From Candidatus Kuenenia stuttgartensis (GTDB taxonomy: Bacteria; Planctomycetota; Planctomycetia; Pirellulales; UBA1268): a stretch of DNA of 33,555 nucleotides. The position numbers were made by a program, and so were the translations under genes. Positions 1 through 7,404 of the stretch are shown piece by piece; position 1 is the first letter of the stretch, and every line of letters begins with the position of its first letter. Under the pieces are notes generated by a model, which saw nothing but the letters and a program-made list of their open reading frames with translations, was not told where the DNA came from and made no database searches. The stretch lies in assembly GCA_943332855.1 (NCBI GenBank), contig CALQRA010000025.1, positions 1-33,555 of the forward strand, given 5' to 3'.

Positions 1-13
1 GTCCACGAAGCTC

Positions 14-457
14 TCATCGGTGGCGGGGCTTCGTGGGAAGGACCGAGGGAACGTCGGCATCCCGGTACGCCGGTCGCGACACGATCCGGGCGGCGAGTGC
101 AACGAGCATGCCTTCGATCTTCGCCGCTCCATCAGCCCCGCCGGGGGGCGCACCGGAGCGGACGACGACGAGGTAGTCGTGACCGGCGGGGATTTTTCGG
201 CGGGCCACGCGAAACGCCTCCCGCAGCCGGCGCTTCCAGGCATTGCGCACGACGGCATTGCCGATCCGGCGCGACACCGAGAGCCCGAGTCGCGCTGGCA
301 ACGGCGGGGCGCCATCGGCAGAGGAGGCCGGGCGCGGGCAGGCGTAGAGCACGAGCGCTCCTTCGGCAGCACTCCGCCGGAAGCGGTACACGCGGTCAAA
401 CTCCGACGGCCGCAGGAGGCGGCATGCCCTCGGGAACCCCTCCCCACCGTCGCTCAC
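14..457 (-). CDS. rnpA: Ribonuclease P protein component
   Basis: RnpA is the small basic protein that binds RNase P RNA and helps it cleave the 5' leader from precursor tRNAs. The sequence shows the family's arginine-rich RNR signature (R-N-A-W-K-R-R-L-R-E), preceded by a GLSVSRRIGNAVVRN segment, and the C-terminal HDYLVVVR strand. The open frame runs further upstream, but that part lies opposite to nothing conserved and overlaps the J-protein gene in another frame. I therefore place the start at the GTG whose GTGA overlaps the J-protein stop (a second GTG is one codon upstream). This gives about 147 residues, slightly longer than the usual 110-130. The overlap implies translational coupling to the J-protein. 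The RNA partner is encoded in this window near 9.1-9.5 kb. Family call is firm; exact start is not. Confidence 0.93.
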   Translation of the reverse strand: MSDGGEGFPRACRLLRPSEFDRVYRFRRSAAEGALVLYACPRPASSADGAPPLPARLGLSVSRRIGNAVVRNAWKRRLREAFRVARRKIPAGHDYLVVVRSGAPPGGADGAAKIEGMLVALAARIVSRPAYRDADVPSVLPTKPRHR

Positions 458-1428
458 CACGTCAGCCCAGGGCGCGGCGGGGGAGCCCCCTCTTCTGCGG
501 CCTTCGCGGCCCCGAGGAGATTCTTGGCAACATCGGGAGCGAGGGTGTTGATGGGGAGGACAATCTGCACCTCCGCGATCAGGTCCCCCTTGGCGCCGTT
601 GGCATGCCGGACCCCCATCCCGGCGGCCCGCAGTTTCCGTCCGCCGCTGGTCATCGGCGGGATCCGCAGGCTGATCGTGCCCCACGGAGTGGGCAGATCG
701 ACCTTCCCCCCTTCCACCGCTTCCGAGAGGCTCACTGGGAGCGTCACTTCGAGCGTGTCGCCGTCGCGCCGGTAGACGGGATGCGGTTCGATCCCGACTT
801 CGAGGAGCAGGTCGCCGGCGGGACCACCACCGCGCCCCGGCATCCCCTGCCCCCGGAGGCGCATCCGCGCGCCGTCGGGAACGCCCTGCGGGATCGTGAC
901 GCTGATCGTCTCCTTGCCGGCATCACGCTCGAGCCGGACATCGGTTTTGCCGCCGTCGATGGCGAGCCGGAAGGGAATCTCGATCCGCGTGGTGATATCT
1001 TCGCCCGGTTCCTGAACGGCCTTCCGCCGGGAGCGCGTTTTCCCTCCCCCAGCGCCGAACAGATCGCCGAAGCCGCCGCCAGCGCCGCCGAAAAGGCTCT
1101 CGAGATCGATCTCCCCGCCGCCGAACGGCGAGGCTCCGCCTCCCCCACCGACCGGCCCCCGACCACCGCTCCATCCACCGCGCGGCCCGGCGCCACCCGC
1201 TCCGACGCCCTCGAAGGCGCTGCCGTAGCGGTCGTACATCTCGCGCTTGCTCGAGTCGTTGAGCGTGTCGAAGGCCGTCTGCACCTTCTTGAACTTCTCC
1301 TTCGCGGCGTTGTCGTCCGGATGGAGATCGGGGTGGTACTTCCGCGCTAGCTCACGGTAGGCCTTGCGGATCTCCTCGGCCGATGCCGTCCGCGGCACCC
1401 CGAGCGTCTGGTAATGATCGTCAGCCAT
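454..1428 (-). CDS. Class B J-domain co-chaperone (CbpA/DnaJ-like, no zinc finger)
   Basis: This is a DnaK co-chaperone that would deliver substrates and stimulate DnaK ATPase. The N-terminal J domain (about residues 5-70) carries the diagnostic HPD motif at 32-34. It is followed by a glycine/phenylalanine-rich linker (about 72-130) and the two beta-barrel substrate-binding domains (about 140-305), with the typical IPQGVPDGARMRLRGQG segment. The four CxxCxGxG zinc repeats of canonical DnaJ are absent, so it is a CbpA-type (class B) protein. At 324 residues the length fits CbpA better than DnaJ. Its stop overlaps the start of rnpA by four bases. A good promoter candidate lies about 65 bases upstream. 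DnaK and GrpE genes are not in the window. Confidence 0.93.
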   Translation of the reverse strand: MADDHYQTLGVPRTASAEEIRKAYRELARKYHPDLHPDDNAAKEKFKKVQTAFDTLNDSSKREMYDRYGSAFEGVGAGGAGPRGGWSGGRGPVGGGGGASPFGGGEIDLESLFGGAGGGFGDLFGAGGGKTRSRRKAVQEPGEDITTRIEIPFRLAIDGGKTDVRLERDAGKETISVTIPQGVPDGARMRLRGQGMPGRGGGPAGDLLLEVGIEPHPVYRRDGDTLEVTLPVSLSEAVEGGKVDLPTPWGTISLRIPPMTSGGRKLRAAGMGVRHANGAKGDLIAEVQIVLPINTLAPDVAKNLLGAAKAAEEGAPPPRPGLTW

Positions 1429-1491
1429 CAGGCTCCGCCACCTCGGGTGATCGTCGCTGGTCAGCCCGTCAGAATGCGGGTCTTGCCTAGG

Positions 1492-1521
1492 ATTTTACGA
1501 ATGCGGCGGGAGGCGCTTCAA
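1492..1521 (-). promoter_or_regulatory. Promoter candidate for the J-protein/rnpA pair
   Basis: On the minus strand TTGAAG (1521-1516) and TAAAAT (1497-1492) are separated by 18 bases, close to sigma-70 consensus. The predicted start is about 55 bases before the J-protein ATG. It is read by eye only. Confidence 0.5.
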
Positions 1522-1552
1522 GGTAGGGGCGCCGGGCGGCGGCGCGACCGGG

Positions 1553-3754
1553 TCACCTCCGTCCGGGACGCCTGGGCCGCCGCGCGGTGCCGGTCCCCCC
1601 TCCGGCGTTCCCAGCCCCCCGCGCCAGATCGGAAGGGACAGGAGGCTCCCCCTTTTCGTCGAGGAAGTACGCCTGGCAGCGCACCGCCGGTTCGCCTGGC
1701 GCCGGCTGGATGAGCCGGAAGCTCCCATCGGGCGTCATGACGCGGGCCCGGGTGTTGTCGGCAAGATAGACCGGGATGATCTCGCGGAGGATCCGCGTGA
1801 CCAGCGCCGGCGTCTCGATCGGCACCATCAACTCGACCCTGCGGAAGAAATTCCTTGGCATCCAGTCGGCGCTCGAGATGTAGACCTTCGCATCTTCGTC
1901 GGGGCCGAAGATGTAGATCCGGCTATGTTCGAGGAACCGGTCGATGATGCTCCGGACGCGGATCGTCTCGCTCAACCCCGGCACCCCGGCCCGCAGCGAA
2001 CAGATGCCGCGGGGAACGATGTCGATCGGCACGCCGGCCCGGCTGGCCCGGTAGAGAGCCTCGATGACATGCGGATCAACCAGCGAATTGAGCTTGGCGA
2101 AGATCCGCGACGGCCGGCCGGAGCGGGCCCTCTCGGTCTGCTCGTCGATCAGCTCGATCGTCCGCCGGTGGAGGTCGTTGGGGGCGACGATCAGCTTCCG
2201 CCAGCGGTGCCCCTGCGAGTAGCCGGTAAGGAGATTGAAGACCGCCGAGGCATCCTCGGCGATCTGCTCGTCGGCGGTGAACAGGCCGAGGTCGGTGTAG
2301 AGCAGGGCGGTCGTCGGGTTGTAGTTGCCGGTGCCGAGGTGAACGTAACGTCGCAGTCCGTGCCCCTCGTTGCGGACCACCATCGAGAGCTTGCAGTGGG
2401 TCTTGAGATCGAGGAACCCAAACACAACATGGACCCCAGCACGCTCCATTTGCCGCGCCCAGCTGACGTTGTTCGCCTCGTCAAACCGGGCCTTGAGCTC
2501 GACCAGCGCCGTGACATGTTTCCCCGACTCCGCCGCGGCGATCAGCGCTCGGGAGATCGGTGAATCGCCGGAGGTGCGGTAGAGCGTTTGCTTGATGGCG
2601 AGGACGCGCGGATCGGTGGCGGCACGGGTGACGAACTCGACCACCGGGTCGAACGATTCATAGGGATGGTGGAGGAGGACGTCGTGCGAGGCGATCTCGG
2701 CGAACAGGTCGTCTCCGCGTTGCAGGCCCCGCGGCATCCGCGGCGTGAGCGGCGGGTCGTGGAGGAGTGGGTAGCCGGGGAGCTTGTGGAGCTCCCACAG
2801 GCAGGTGAGGTCGAGCGGACCCTCGATCCGGTAGACCTCGCCGTAGCTTTCGCCACGCCCGTCGTGGAGCTCTTCGTCATCGATGATCGTCCGCGCCACC
2901 GAATCGTCCGCCGACCGCGCCGAGACCTCGATCCGCACCGCCTGCCCGCGCTGGCGCGCCTTGAGCCGCTCCTCGATGAGCTTCAGCATGTCGTCCGACT
3001 CCTGCTCGAGGAGCTCAAGATCGCTGTCTCGCGTAATCCGGAAGGTCGTCCAGGAGAGGACGGTGAATCCACCGAAGAGCTGGGAGAGCCGGGCCGCGAC
3101 GAGATCCTCGAGGAGGACGAAACGGTGCTGGCCGGGGATGTCGCAGCCGACATTCACAAACCGCGGCAGGACCTGCGGCACCTGGACGACGGCAAACAAC
3201 CGCTTGGGCCCGAGCCCCTTCTCCTGTTCGAGTTGGGCGCCGATGTAGAGCCCGCGGTTGTGGTAGCGCGGCGAGGGATGGGCCGGATCGACCGCCATCG
3301 GCGTGAGGATCGGCAGCGCCCGCTCGTTGAAGAATCGTTCAACACGCGTCAACTGCTGCTCGTCAAGGTCACCGTAGCGCACGAGCTTGAAGCCCTCGGC
3401 GACCATCGCCGGGGCGATGCTCTCCTGGAGGCAGCGGTATTGCCGGGCGACAAGTTCCTGGGTGCGGTCGGCGATCCGGCGGAGCTGTTCCAGCGGGCCG
3501 GTGCCGTCAGGGGGCGTGTCCTGCGGGGCGCTCTCGCCGAACGCCTGCTCGCGCACCCCCGAGACGCGCACCATGAAAAACTCGTCGAGGTTCGAGCTGA
3601 AGATGGCGAGGAACTTCAGCCGTTCCATGAGGGGATTGGCGACGTTCTCGGCCTCCTCGAGGACGCGGAGATTGAAGTCGAGCCAGCTCAACTCCCGGTT
3701 GATGAAGCACTCGGGGGTGTCGGTGATGCCGGCCGGATCGTCAGATTTTGGCAT
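1553..3754 (-). CDS. ppk1: Polyphosphate kinase 1
   Basis: PPK1 reversibly polymerises the gamma-phosphate of ATP into inorganic polyphosphate through a phosphohistidine intermediate, usually at the inner membrane. The 733-residue protein has the N-terminal FINRELSWLDFN signature (about 17-28), the head-domain ANPLMERLKFLAIFSSNLDEFF segment, and two phospholipase-D-like catalytic domains. The expected autophosphorylated histidine is His453 in LKTHCKLSMV, just before VHLGTGNYNP. The second catalytic histidine is His610 in FLEHSRIYIF, followed by the SSADWMPRNF motif. A 40-residue Gly/Arg-rich tail follows the last conserved helix and is not typical of E. coli PPK. It is divergently transcribed from the CitG-like gene across a 222-base spacer. 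No exopolyphosphatase gene is adjacent. Confidence 0.97.
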   Translation of the reverse strand: MPKSDDPAGITDTPECFINRELSWLDFNLRVLEEAENVANPLMERLKFLAIFSSNLDEFFMVRVSGVREQAFGESAPQDTPPDGTGPLEQLRRIADRTQELVARQYRCLQESIAPAMVAEGFKLVRYGDLDEQQLTRVERFFNERALPILTPMAVDPAHPSPRYHNRGLYIGAQLEQEKGLGPKRLFAVVQVPQVLPRFVNVGCDIPGQHRFVLLEDLVAARLSQLFGGFTVLSWTTFRITRDSDLELLEQESDDMLKLIEERLKARQRGQAVRIEVSARSADDSVARTIIDDEELHDGRGESYGEVYRIEGPLDLTCLWELHKLPGYPLLHDPPLTPRMPRGLQRGDDLFAEIASHDVLLHHPYESFDPVVEFVTRAATDPRVLAIKQTLYRTSGDSPISRALIAAAESGKHVTALVELKARFDEANNVSWARQMERAGVHVVFGFLDLKTHCKLSMVVRNEGHGLRRYVHLGTGNYNPTTALLYTDLGLFTADEQIAEDASAVFNLLTGYSQGHRWRKLIVAPNDLHRRTIELIDEQTERARSGRPSRIFAKLNSLVDPHVIEALYRASRAGVPIDIVPRGICSLRAGVPGLSETIRVRSIIDRFLEHSRIYIFGPDEDAKVYISSADWMPRNFFRRVELMVPIETPALVTRILREIIPVYLADNTRARVMTPDGSFRLIQPAPGEPAVRCQAYFLDEKGEPPVPSDLARGAGNAGGGTGTARRPRRPGRR

Positions 3755-3976
3755 GGCGTGGGGCTTGCTCCGGTCTGGTGGGTTCGTCCGCTTCGAACGG
3801 AAAAAGTGATAAAAGAAGAAGTCTTGTCCGGCGAACGGGCATCGACGAGGACGGCATGGCTGCCGCAGCGAGTTTACCCATCCCGGGCCAATCGCCTCCC
3901 GATCCTCGCCCCATCCTCACAAAGACTGCTGCCCCACCGGAAACGGCCCGGGGCCCTGACGCCGATACCGACCGCC
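3755..3976. promoter_or_regulatory. Divergent ppk1 / CitG-like intergenic region
   Basis: This 222-base spacer separates two divergent starts and should hold both promoters. The only A/T-rich patch in the surroundings lies at about 3799-3830. It offers TGATAA (plus strand) and TTTATC-like (minus strand) -10 candidates, but neither has a convincing -35 box. Confidence 0.3.
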
Positions 3977-4945
3977 ATGCCGCCAAGCGCCCCTCTCGAT
4001 CCGTCGTCGGAGCCTCTCTTCAAGGAAGCCCTTCATTCCCGGCCGGGGACTCGGGGGTGGTGCGTCGCCGCGGCCTGTCGACTCGAGGCGACCGCCCAGA
4101 AGCCGGGGAATGTCCATCCAGGGGCGTCGTTTCCCGATCTCGACCATGCCGAATTGGTCGCCGCCGGGCGGGCGATCGCGCCGGCGATCGAGGCCGCGCC
4201 GTCGCAGCCCCTGGGGCGGACGATCCTCGCGGCGGTGTCGGCGTCGCGCCGCGTGACGCGATCGAATGCCAATCTCGGCATCATCCTCGCCATTGCACCG
4301 CTGGCGAGCGTGCCCGGTGAGGAGGCTGGCCGACCGTTCCGCCCCGACGCCGTCGCCGCGGTCCTTGCCCGGCTGACGCCGCAAGATGCCGCCGACACCT
4401 GGGAAGCGATCACACTTGCGGCCCCGGGGGGGATGGGGCGGCGCGGCCGCTGGGATCTGGCGGGGCCGGCACCGGACGATCTCCTTGCGGCGATGGCCGC
4501 GGCAGCACCCCACGACCGGATCGCCCGGCTGTGGACCGAAGGCTGGGGGCCGCTCGAGGAGGGATTGGTCGCCGATCTCCTCACGCAATTCGGCGCGGGC
4601 CGGCCGCTCGGGGAGGGAATCGTGCGCGCCTTCCTGTTGCAACTGGCCCGTGAGCCCGACACGCTCATCGCCCGCCGCCACGGCCCGGAGGTGGCCGCCG
4701 AGGTTTCGCGCCGGGCCGCGGCGGTCGTCGGCCGACCGGGGGAATCGTGGCGTGAGGCCGCCGCGGACCTCGATCGATCACTGCGGCACCCCCGTCGCAT
4801 CAATCCCGGCACGACGGCCGACCTGTGCGCCGCCGCGCTGTACATTCTTCTCCGTGACGGACGACTCCCGATCGGCGACACGATGCTCCGCGAAGCCGGC
4901 TCGGCGACAGGCCACGATCGACTTTCCCACGACGCTCGCGGGTGA
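3977..4945 (+). CDS. Triphosphoribosyl-dephospho-CoA synthase (CitG)-like protein, Orf5 type of H4MPT gene clusters
   Basis: The protein belongs to the CitG/MdcB fold family. The evidence is the N-terminal motif QKPGNVHPGASFPDLDH (compare KPGNV in the family), an ANLGIILAIAPL helix, and a C-terminal RINPGTTADLCAAALYILLRDG segment. CitG itself makes the prosthetic group of citrate lyase. No citrate or malonate lyase genes are nearby. A homologous gene called orf5 is a known companion of H4MPT-linked C1 genes in methylotrophs and Planctomycetes, with an unsettled function probably in cofactor synthesis. The ATG at 3977 is chosen because the open frame upstream is antisense to ppk1 and carries no family similarity. 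This gives 322 residues. The stop lies 7 bases before the pterin-enzyme ATG, so the two are probably one operon. Family call is good; the reaction is unknown. Confidence 0.85.
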   Translation: MPPSAPLDPSSEPLFKEALHSRPGTRGWCVAAACRLEATAQKPGNVHPGASFPDLDHAELVAAGRAIAPAIEAAPSQPLGRTILAAVSASRRVTRSNANLGIILAIAPLASVPGEEAGRPFRPDAVAAVLARLTPQDAADTWEAITLAAPGGMGRRGRWDLAGPAPDDLLAAMAAAAPHDRIARLWTEGWGPLEEGLVADLLTQFGAGRPLGEGIVRAFLLQLAREPDTLIARRHGPEVAAEVSRRAAAVVGRPGESWREAAADLDRSLRHPRRINPGTTADLCAAALYILLRDGRLPIGDTMLREAGSATGHDRLSHDARG

Positions 4946-4952
4946 ACGCAGC

Positions 4953-5456
4953 ATGGAACGCTTTTCCGTCCGGCTCCGCAAGGCAGTGCATGTCTTCTGC
5001 TCCGGGCATTTCATCACCCTCACCGACACCCTCTGCGAACCGGTCCATGGCCACAATTGGACCGTGGCGGTGGAGGTCGACGGCACCCCGGATGCCCACG
5101 GGATGGTGGTCGACTTCATCCTTCTTCGCGACACGCTCACCCGGATCGTCGCCCGCCTCGACCACCATATGCTCCTGCCGACCCGCAATCGGCTCCTAGA
5201 GGTGAGCGAGGCGATCGGGCCGGGCGGGCTTCCCGAGATGACGGTGCGCTTCCAACGGCGCCGCTGGGTGTTCCCCGCCGACGAGTGCGTCCTCCTGCCA
5301 CTGGCCAATACCACCGCCGAGTGGATCGCCGCGTGGATCGGCGACGAGCTGACCGCGGCCCTGGCGGCGGCTGGCATGCCACTCCCCGGGAAGATCGTCG
5401 TCGCCGTCGACGAGTGCGCTGGGCAGGAGGGCGTCTGGGAGCGGACGGGCCCGTGA
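4953..5456 (+). CDS. 6-pyruvoyl-tetrahydropterin synthase family protein with Cys-Glu active-site motif
   Basis: This PTPS/QueD-fold enzyme would act on 7,8-dihydroneopterin triphosphate in pterin synthesis. Zinc ligands are visible as His19 (SGHF) and His32/His34 (HGHNW). The Asp70-His71 pair (LDHHML) matches the catalytic relay. The active-site stretch reads C28-E29-P-V-H-G-H, so both the classical cysteine (CxxxHGH) and the glutamate of the PTPS-III type (ExxHGH) are present. PTPS-III enzymes are known to replace dihydroneopterin aldolase by forming 6-hydroxymethyl-dihydropterin, a precursor shared by folate and methanopterin. Placed directly after the Orf5-type gene in a C1 block, a role in H4MPT or folate precursor supply is the natural inference. 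Queuosine synthesis (QueD) is the main alternative, but no queC, queE or queF is nearby. Length is 167 residues. Confidence 0.87.
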   Translation: MERFSVRLRKAVHVFCSGHFITLTDTLCEPVHGHNWTVAVEVDGTPDAHGMVVDFILLRDTLTRIVARLDHHMLLPTRNRLLEVSEAIGPGGLPEMTVRFQRRRWVFPADECVLLPLANTTAEWIAAWIGDELTAALAAAGMPLPGKIVVAVDECAGQEGVWERTGP

Positions 5457-5498
5457 TCGGCGCTGAGTCGCGTCAGCCGTTGATTCGCGGCGGCCGAA

Positions 5499-6167
5499 TC
5501 ATCCCTCTGCCACAACAAGCTTCGTCGCGGCCTCGGTCGAGAGCGTGATCGTCCGAGCGCCGATCTTCACGGTCATCAGGCCGGCGCCGTCGGGGGGCCG
5601 TACGACCTCCCCCTCGACGCCGAGAACGAGCCCCGAGTCGGTGAGCGAGCGCAGGAACCCGGCCGACTGATCGAGGACGCGCGTCAGCCGGAACCGCCCG
5701 CCGGCCGCGCTGTCGGCCAGAACCCTCGCCGGGGGTTGCCCATCATCCGGATCGGCACCGTCGGCGGGGGGGATCGGGTCGCCGTGGGGATCGACATCGG
5801 GATGGCCGAGGAAGGCATCGATCCGATCGACGAGCAGATCGCTGACGGCGTGCTCGAGATGCTCGGCCTCGTCGTGGACCTCGTCCCAACTCATGTCGAG
5901 CGTCCGCAGCAGGAACAACTCGAGGAGGCGGTGGCGACGGATGACGCGCAGCGCCAACACCCGTCCCGCCTTCGTCAGCGCCACTCCTTCATAGGGGCGG
6001 TGCGTTGCCAGACGGGCCGCGTCGAGGGTCTTGAGCATGCTCGTCACCGTGCCGGGCGAGACCTCCAGCGCCGTGGCGACCTGACCGGTCGTCACCGGAC
6101 TCCCCGACTGGGCGGTGGCGATGAGGTGGATCGTCTTCACGTAGTTCTCGACGGTCAGGCTGGCCAC
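5499..6167 (-). CDS. DtxR/MntR-family metal-dependent transcriptional regulator
   Basis: The N-terminal winged helix (about residues 3-60: VENYVKTIHLIA, TTGQVATALEVSPGTVTSMLKTL) and following dimerisation helices with metal-ligand candidates (RHRLLELFLL, then WDEVHDEAEHLEHAVS) are typical of DtxR/MntR. The EAEHLEH cluster matches the Glu/His ligand region. A C-terminal FeoA/SH3-like domain (about 150-222) is suggested by a 'LRSLTDSGLVLGVEGEV' segment. Such proteins repress metal uptake when Fe2+ or Mn2+ is bound. Its position is odd. It lies inside the C1 block, convergent with the PTPS gene (42 bases apart) and divergent from mch (216 bases), with no metal transporter in the window. Its metal and targets cannot be told from sequence alone. 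Confidence 0.9.
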   Translation of the reverse strand: MASLTVENYVKTIHLIATAQSGSPVTTGQVATALEVSPGTVTSMLKTLDAARLATHRPYEGVALTKAGRVLALRVIRRHRLLELFLLRTLDMSWDEVHDEAEHLEHAVSDLLVDRIDAFLGHPDVDPHGDPIPPADGADPDDGQPPARVLADSAAGGRFRLTRVLDQSAGFLRSLTDSGLVLGVEGEVVRPPDGAGLMTVKIGARTITLSTEAATKLVVAEG

Positions 6168-6194
6168 GAGCGTGTTCCCGCTGGGAGAGAGGAA

Positions 6195-6209
6195 GGCCCG
6201 TCACGGGCC
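6195..6209. repeat. Inverted repeat upstream of the DtxR-family gene
   Basis: GGCCCGT-C-ACGGGCC is a perfect 7-bp inverted repeat with a one-base centre, 28 bases upstream of the regulator's start. It could be an autoregulatory operator. GC-rich short palindromes also arise easily by chance here. Confidence 0.35.
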
Positions 6210-6246
6210 GCGGACGCCATCCCGACCGCGATCGACAGCCCCGGGA

Positions 6247-6275
6247 TTGCCCGTCGCGACGACCGGCGACATTAT
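6247..6275 (+). promoter_or_regulatory. Promoter candidate for mch
   Basis: TTGCCC (6247-6252) and CATTAT (6270-6275) are 17 bases apart in the divergent spacer. Predicted transcription would start near 6282, about 100 bases before the mch ATG and upstream of the palindrome at 6318. Confidence 0.35.
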
Positions 6276-6317
6276 GTCCGCTCCGGCGAGGCGCGACGTG
6301 CCTGCGGCGGAGAACGC

Positions 6318-6333
6318 GATCACGATCGTGATC
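6318..6333. promoter_or_regulatory. Perfect 16-bp palindrome, putative operator before mch
   Basis: GATCACGATCGTGATC reads identically on both strands, lies 50 bases upstream of the mch ATG and 150 bases from the divergent DtxR-family start, and is the longest perfect palindrome without a loop that I noticed in the spacer. Size and symmetry suit a dimeric regulator. Which protein binds is not known. Confidence 0.5.
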
Positions 6334-6383
6334 AGGCACGACGACACCGGCCAAGGAACGGCCCTTCATCGAGGGCTGATTCC

Positions 6384-7388
6384 ATGCCGACAGGACTGAA
6401 CGTACGGGCCGCCGAGATCGTGGCGGAGGGGCTCGCCGACGCCGCGCGGCTGGGGGTGGTCGACCACCGGACCGGCGCCGGCGTGCAGATTGTTGACGCC
6501 GGGGTGAAGGCCGCCGGTGGCGACGAGGCCGGACTGCTCCTCGCCCACGCGGCGCTGGCCGGGCTCGGCGAGGTGTGGCTCGAGGCGCTGGGCACGCCCC
6601 CCCACCACCGTCGCATCCACCCCGCCTCCGATCCCTGGCAGGGGCGCTGTCCCTGGCCGATCGTCGCCGTGGAGAGCCTGGCGCCGATCGCCGCCTGCCT
6701 CGCCTCGCAGTACGCCGGCTGGAAGGTGTCGGAAGGGAAATACTTCGCCATGGCGAGCGGCCCGTTGCGGGCGGCGATCGGTCGCGAGGATCTGTATGAC
6801 GACATCGGCCTTCGCGAGCGTGCCGACGTCGCGGTGGGCATCCTCGAATCATCAAAGCTTCCCCCTGACGACGTCTGCCTGCGGCTGGCTACCGAGGCGG
6901 GCGTTTCCCCCGATCGTCTTCTCCTGCTCGTCGCGCGCACCGCGAGCTCCGCCGGGACGCTCCAGGTCGTCGCCCGGTCACTCGAGACCGCGCTCCACAA
7001 GCTCCACGATCTCCACTTCGACCTCTCCCGGATCCGCGCCGGCCTCGGTCGGGCGCCGCTGCCGCCGGTGCCGGCCCCGCCCGACGACCTCGAGTCGATC
7101 GGGCGCACCAACGACGCCATCCTTTACGGTGGCCAGGTCGTGCTCGAGGTGACCGGGCCCGACGCCGGCCTCGACGACCTCGCCAGCGCGATGGTCAGCG
7201 GGGCATCGGCCTCGCATGGCCGACCGTTCCGGAGCTTGTTTGAGGAGGCAGGCTACGACTTCTACAAACTCGACCCCGCCCTCTTCGCGCCGGCCGTCGT
7301 CGAACTGGTCAACCTCGACACCGGCGTCCGCCACCGGGCCGGCTCGATCATGGCGGATGTGGTGCGGACGTCGTTCGGCGGGGGGTGA
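6384..7388 (+). CDS. mch: Methenyl-tetrahydromethanopterin cyclohydrolase
   Basis: Mch hydrolyses methenyl-H4MPT to 5-formyl-H4MPT in the cytoplasmic pathway that oxidises formaldehyde to formate. The 334-residue protein matches the family over its whole length. Recognisable blocks include WQGRCPWPIVAVESLAPI, YAGWKVSEGKYFAMASGPLRA, RTNDAILYGGQVVLEV and the C-terminal YDFYKLDPALFAPAVVELVNL. The ATG at 6384 starts the alignable N-terminus (LNVRAAEIV). The open frame upstream runs antisense through the regulator gene and is not real. The next gene, a RimK-like ligase, begins 16 bases after the stop, suggesting one transcript. Bacterial Mch is of archaeal type and is a marker of H4MPT-linked C1 metabolism. 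Confidence 0.96.
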   Translation: MPTGLNVRAAEIVAEGLADAARLGVVDHRTGAGVQIVDAGVKAAGGDEAGLLLAHAALAGLGEVWLEALGTPPHHRRIHPASDPWQGRCPWPIVAVESLAPIAACLASQYAGWKVSEGKYFAMASGPLRAAIGREDLYDDIGLRERADVAVGILESSKLPPDDVCLRLATEAGVSPDRLLLLVARTASSAGTLQVVARSLETALHKLHDLHFDLSRIRAGLGRAPLPPVPAPPDDLESIGRTNDAILYGGQVVLEVTGPDAGLDDLASAMVSGASASHGRPFRSLFEEAGYDFYKLDPALFAPAVVELVNLDTGVRHRAGSIMADVVRTSFGGG

Positions 7389-7404
7389 GCCGGAGGCCGA
7401 TGGA

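Noticed and set aside
2588..3754. Long plus-strand open frame opposite ppk1, continuous with the CitG-like frame
   Set aside because: It is the antisense of a conserved gene, shows no family similarity, and stays open only because of GC-biased codon use.
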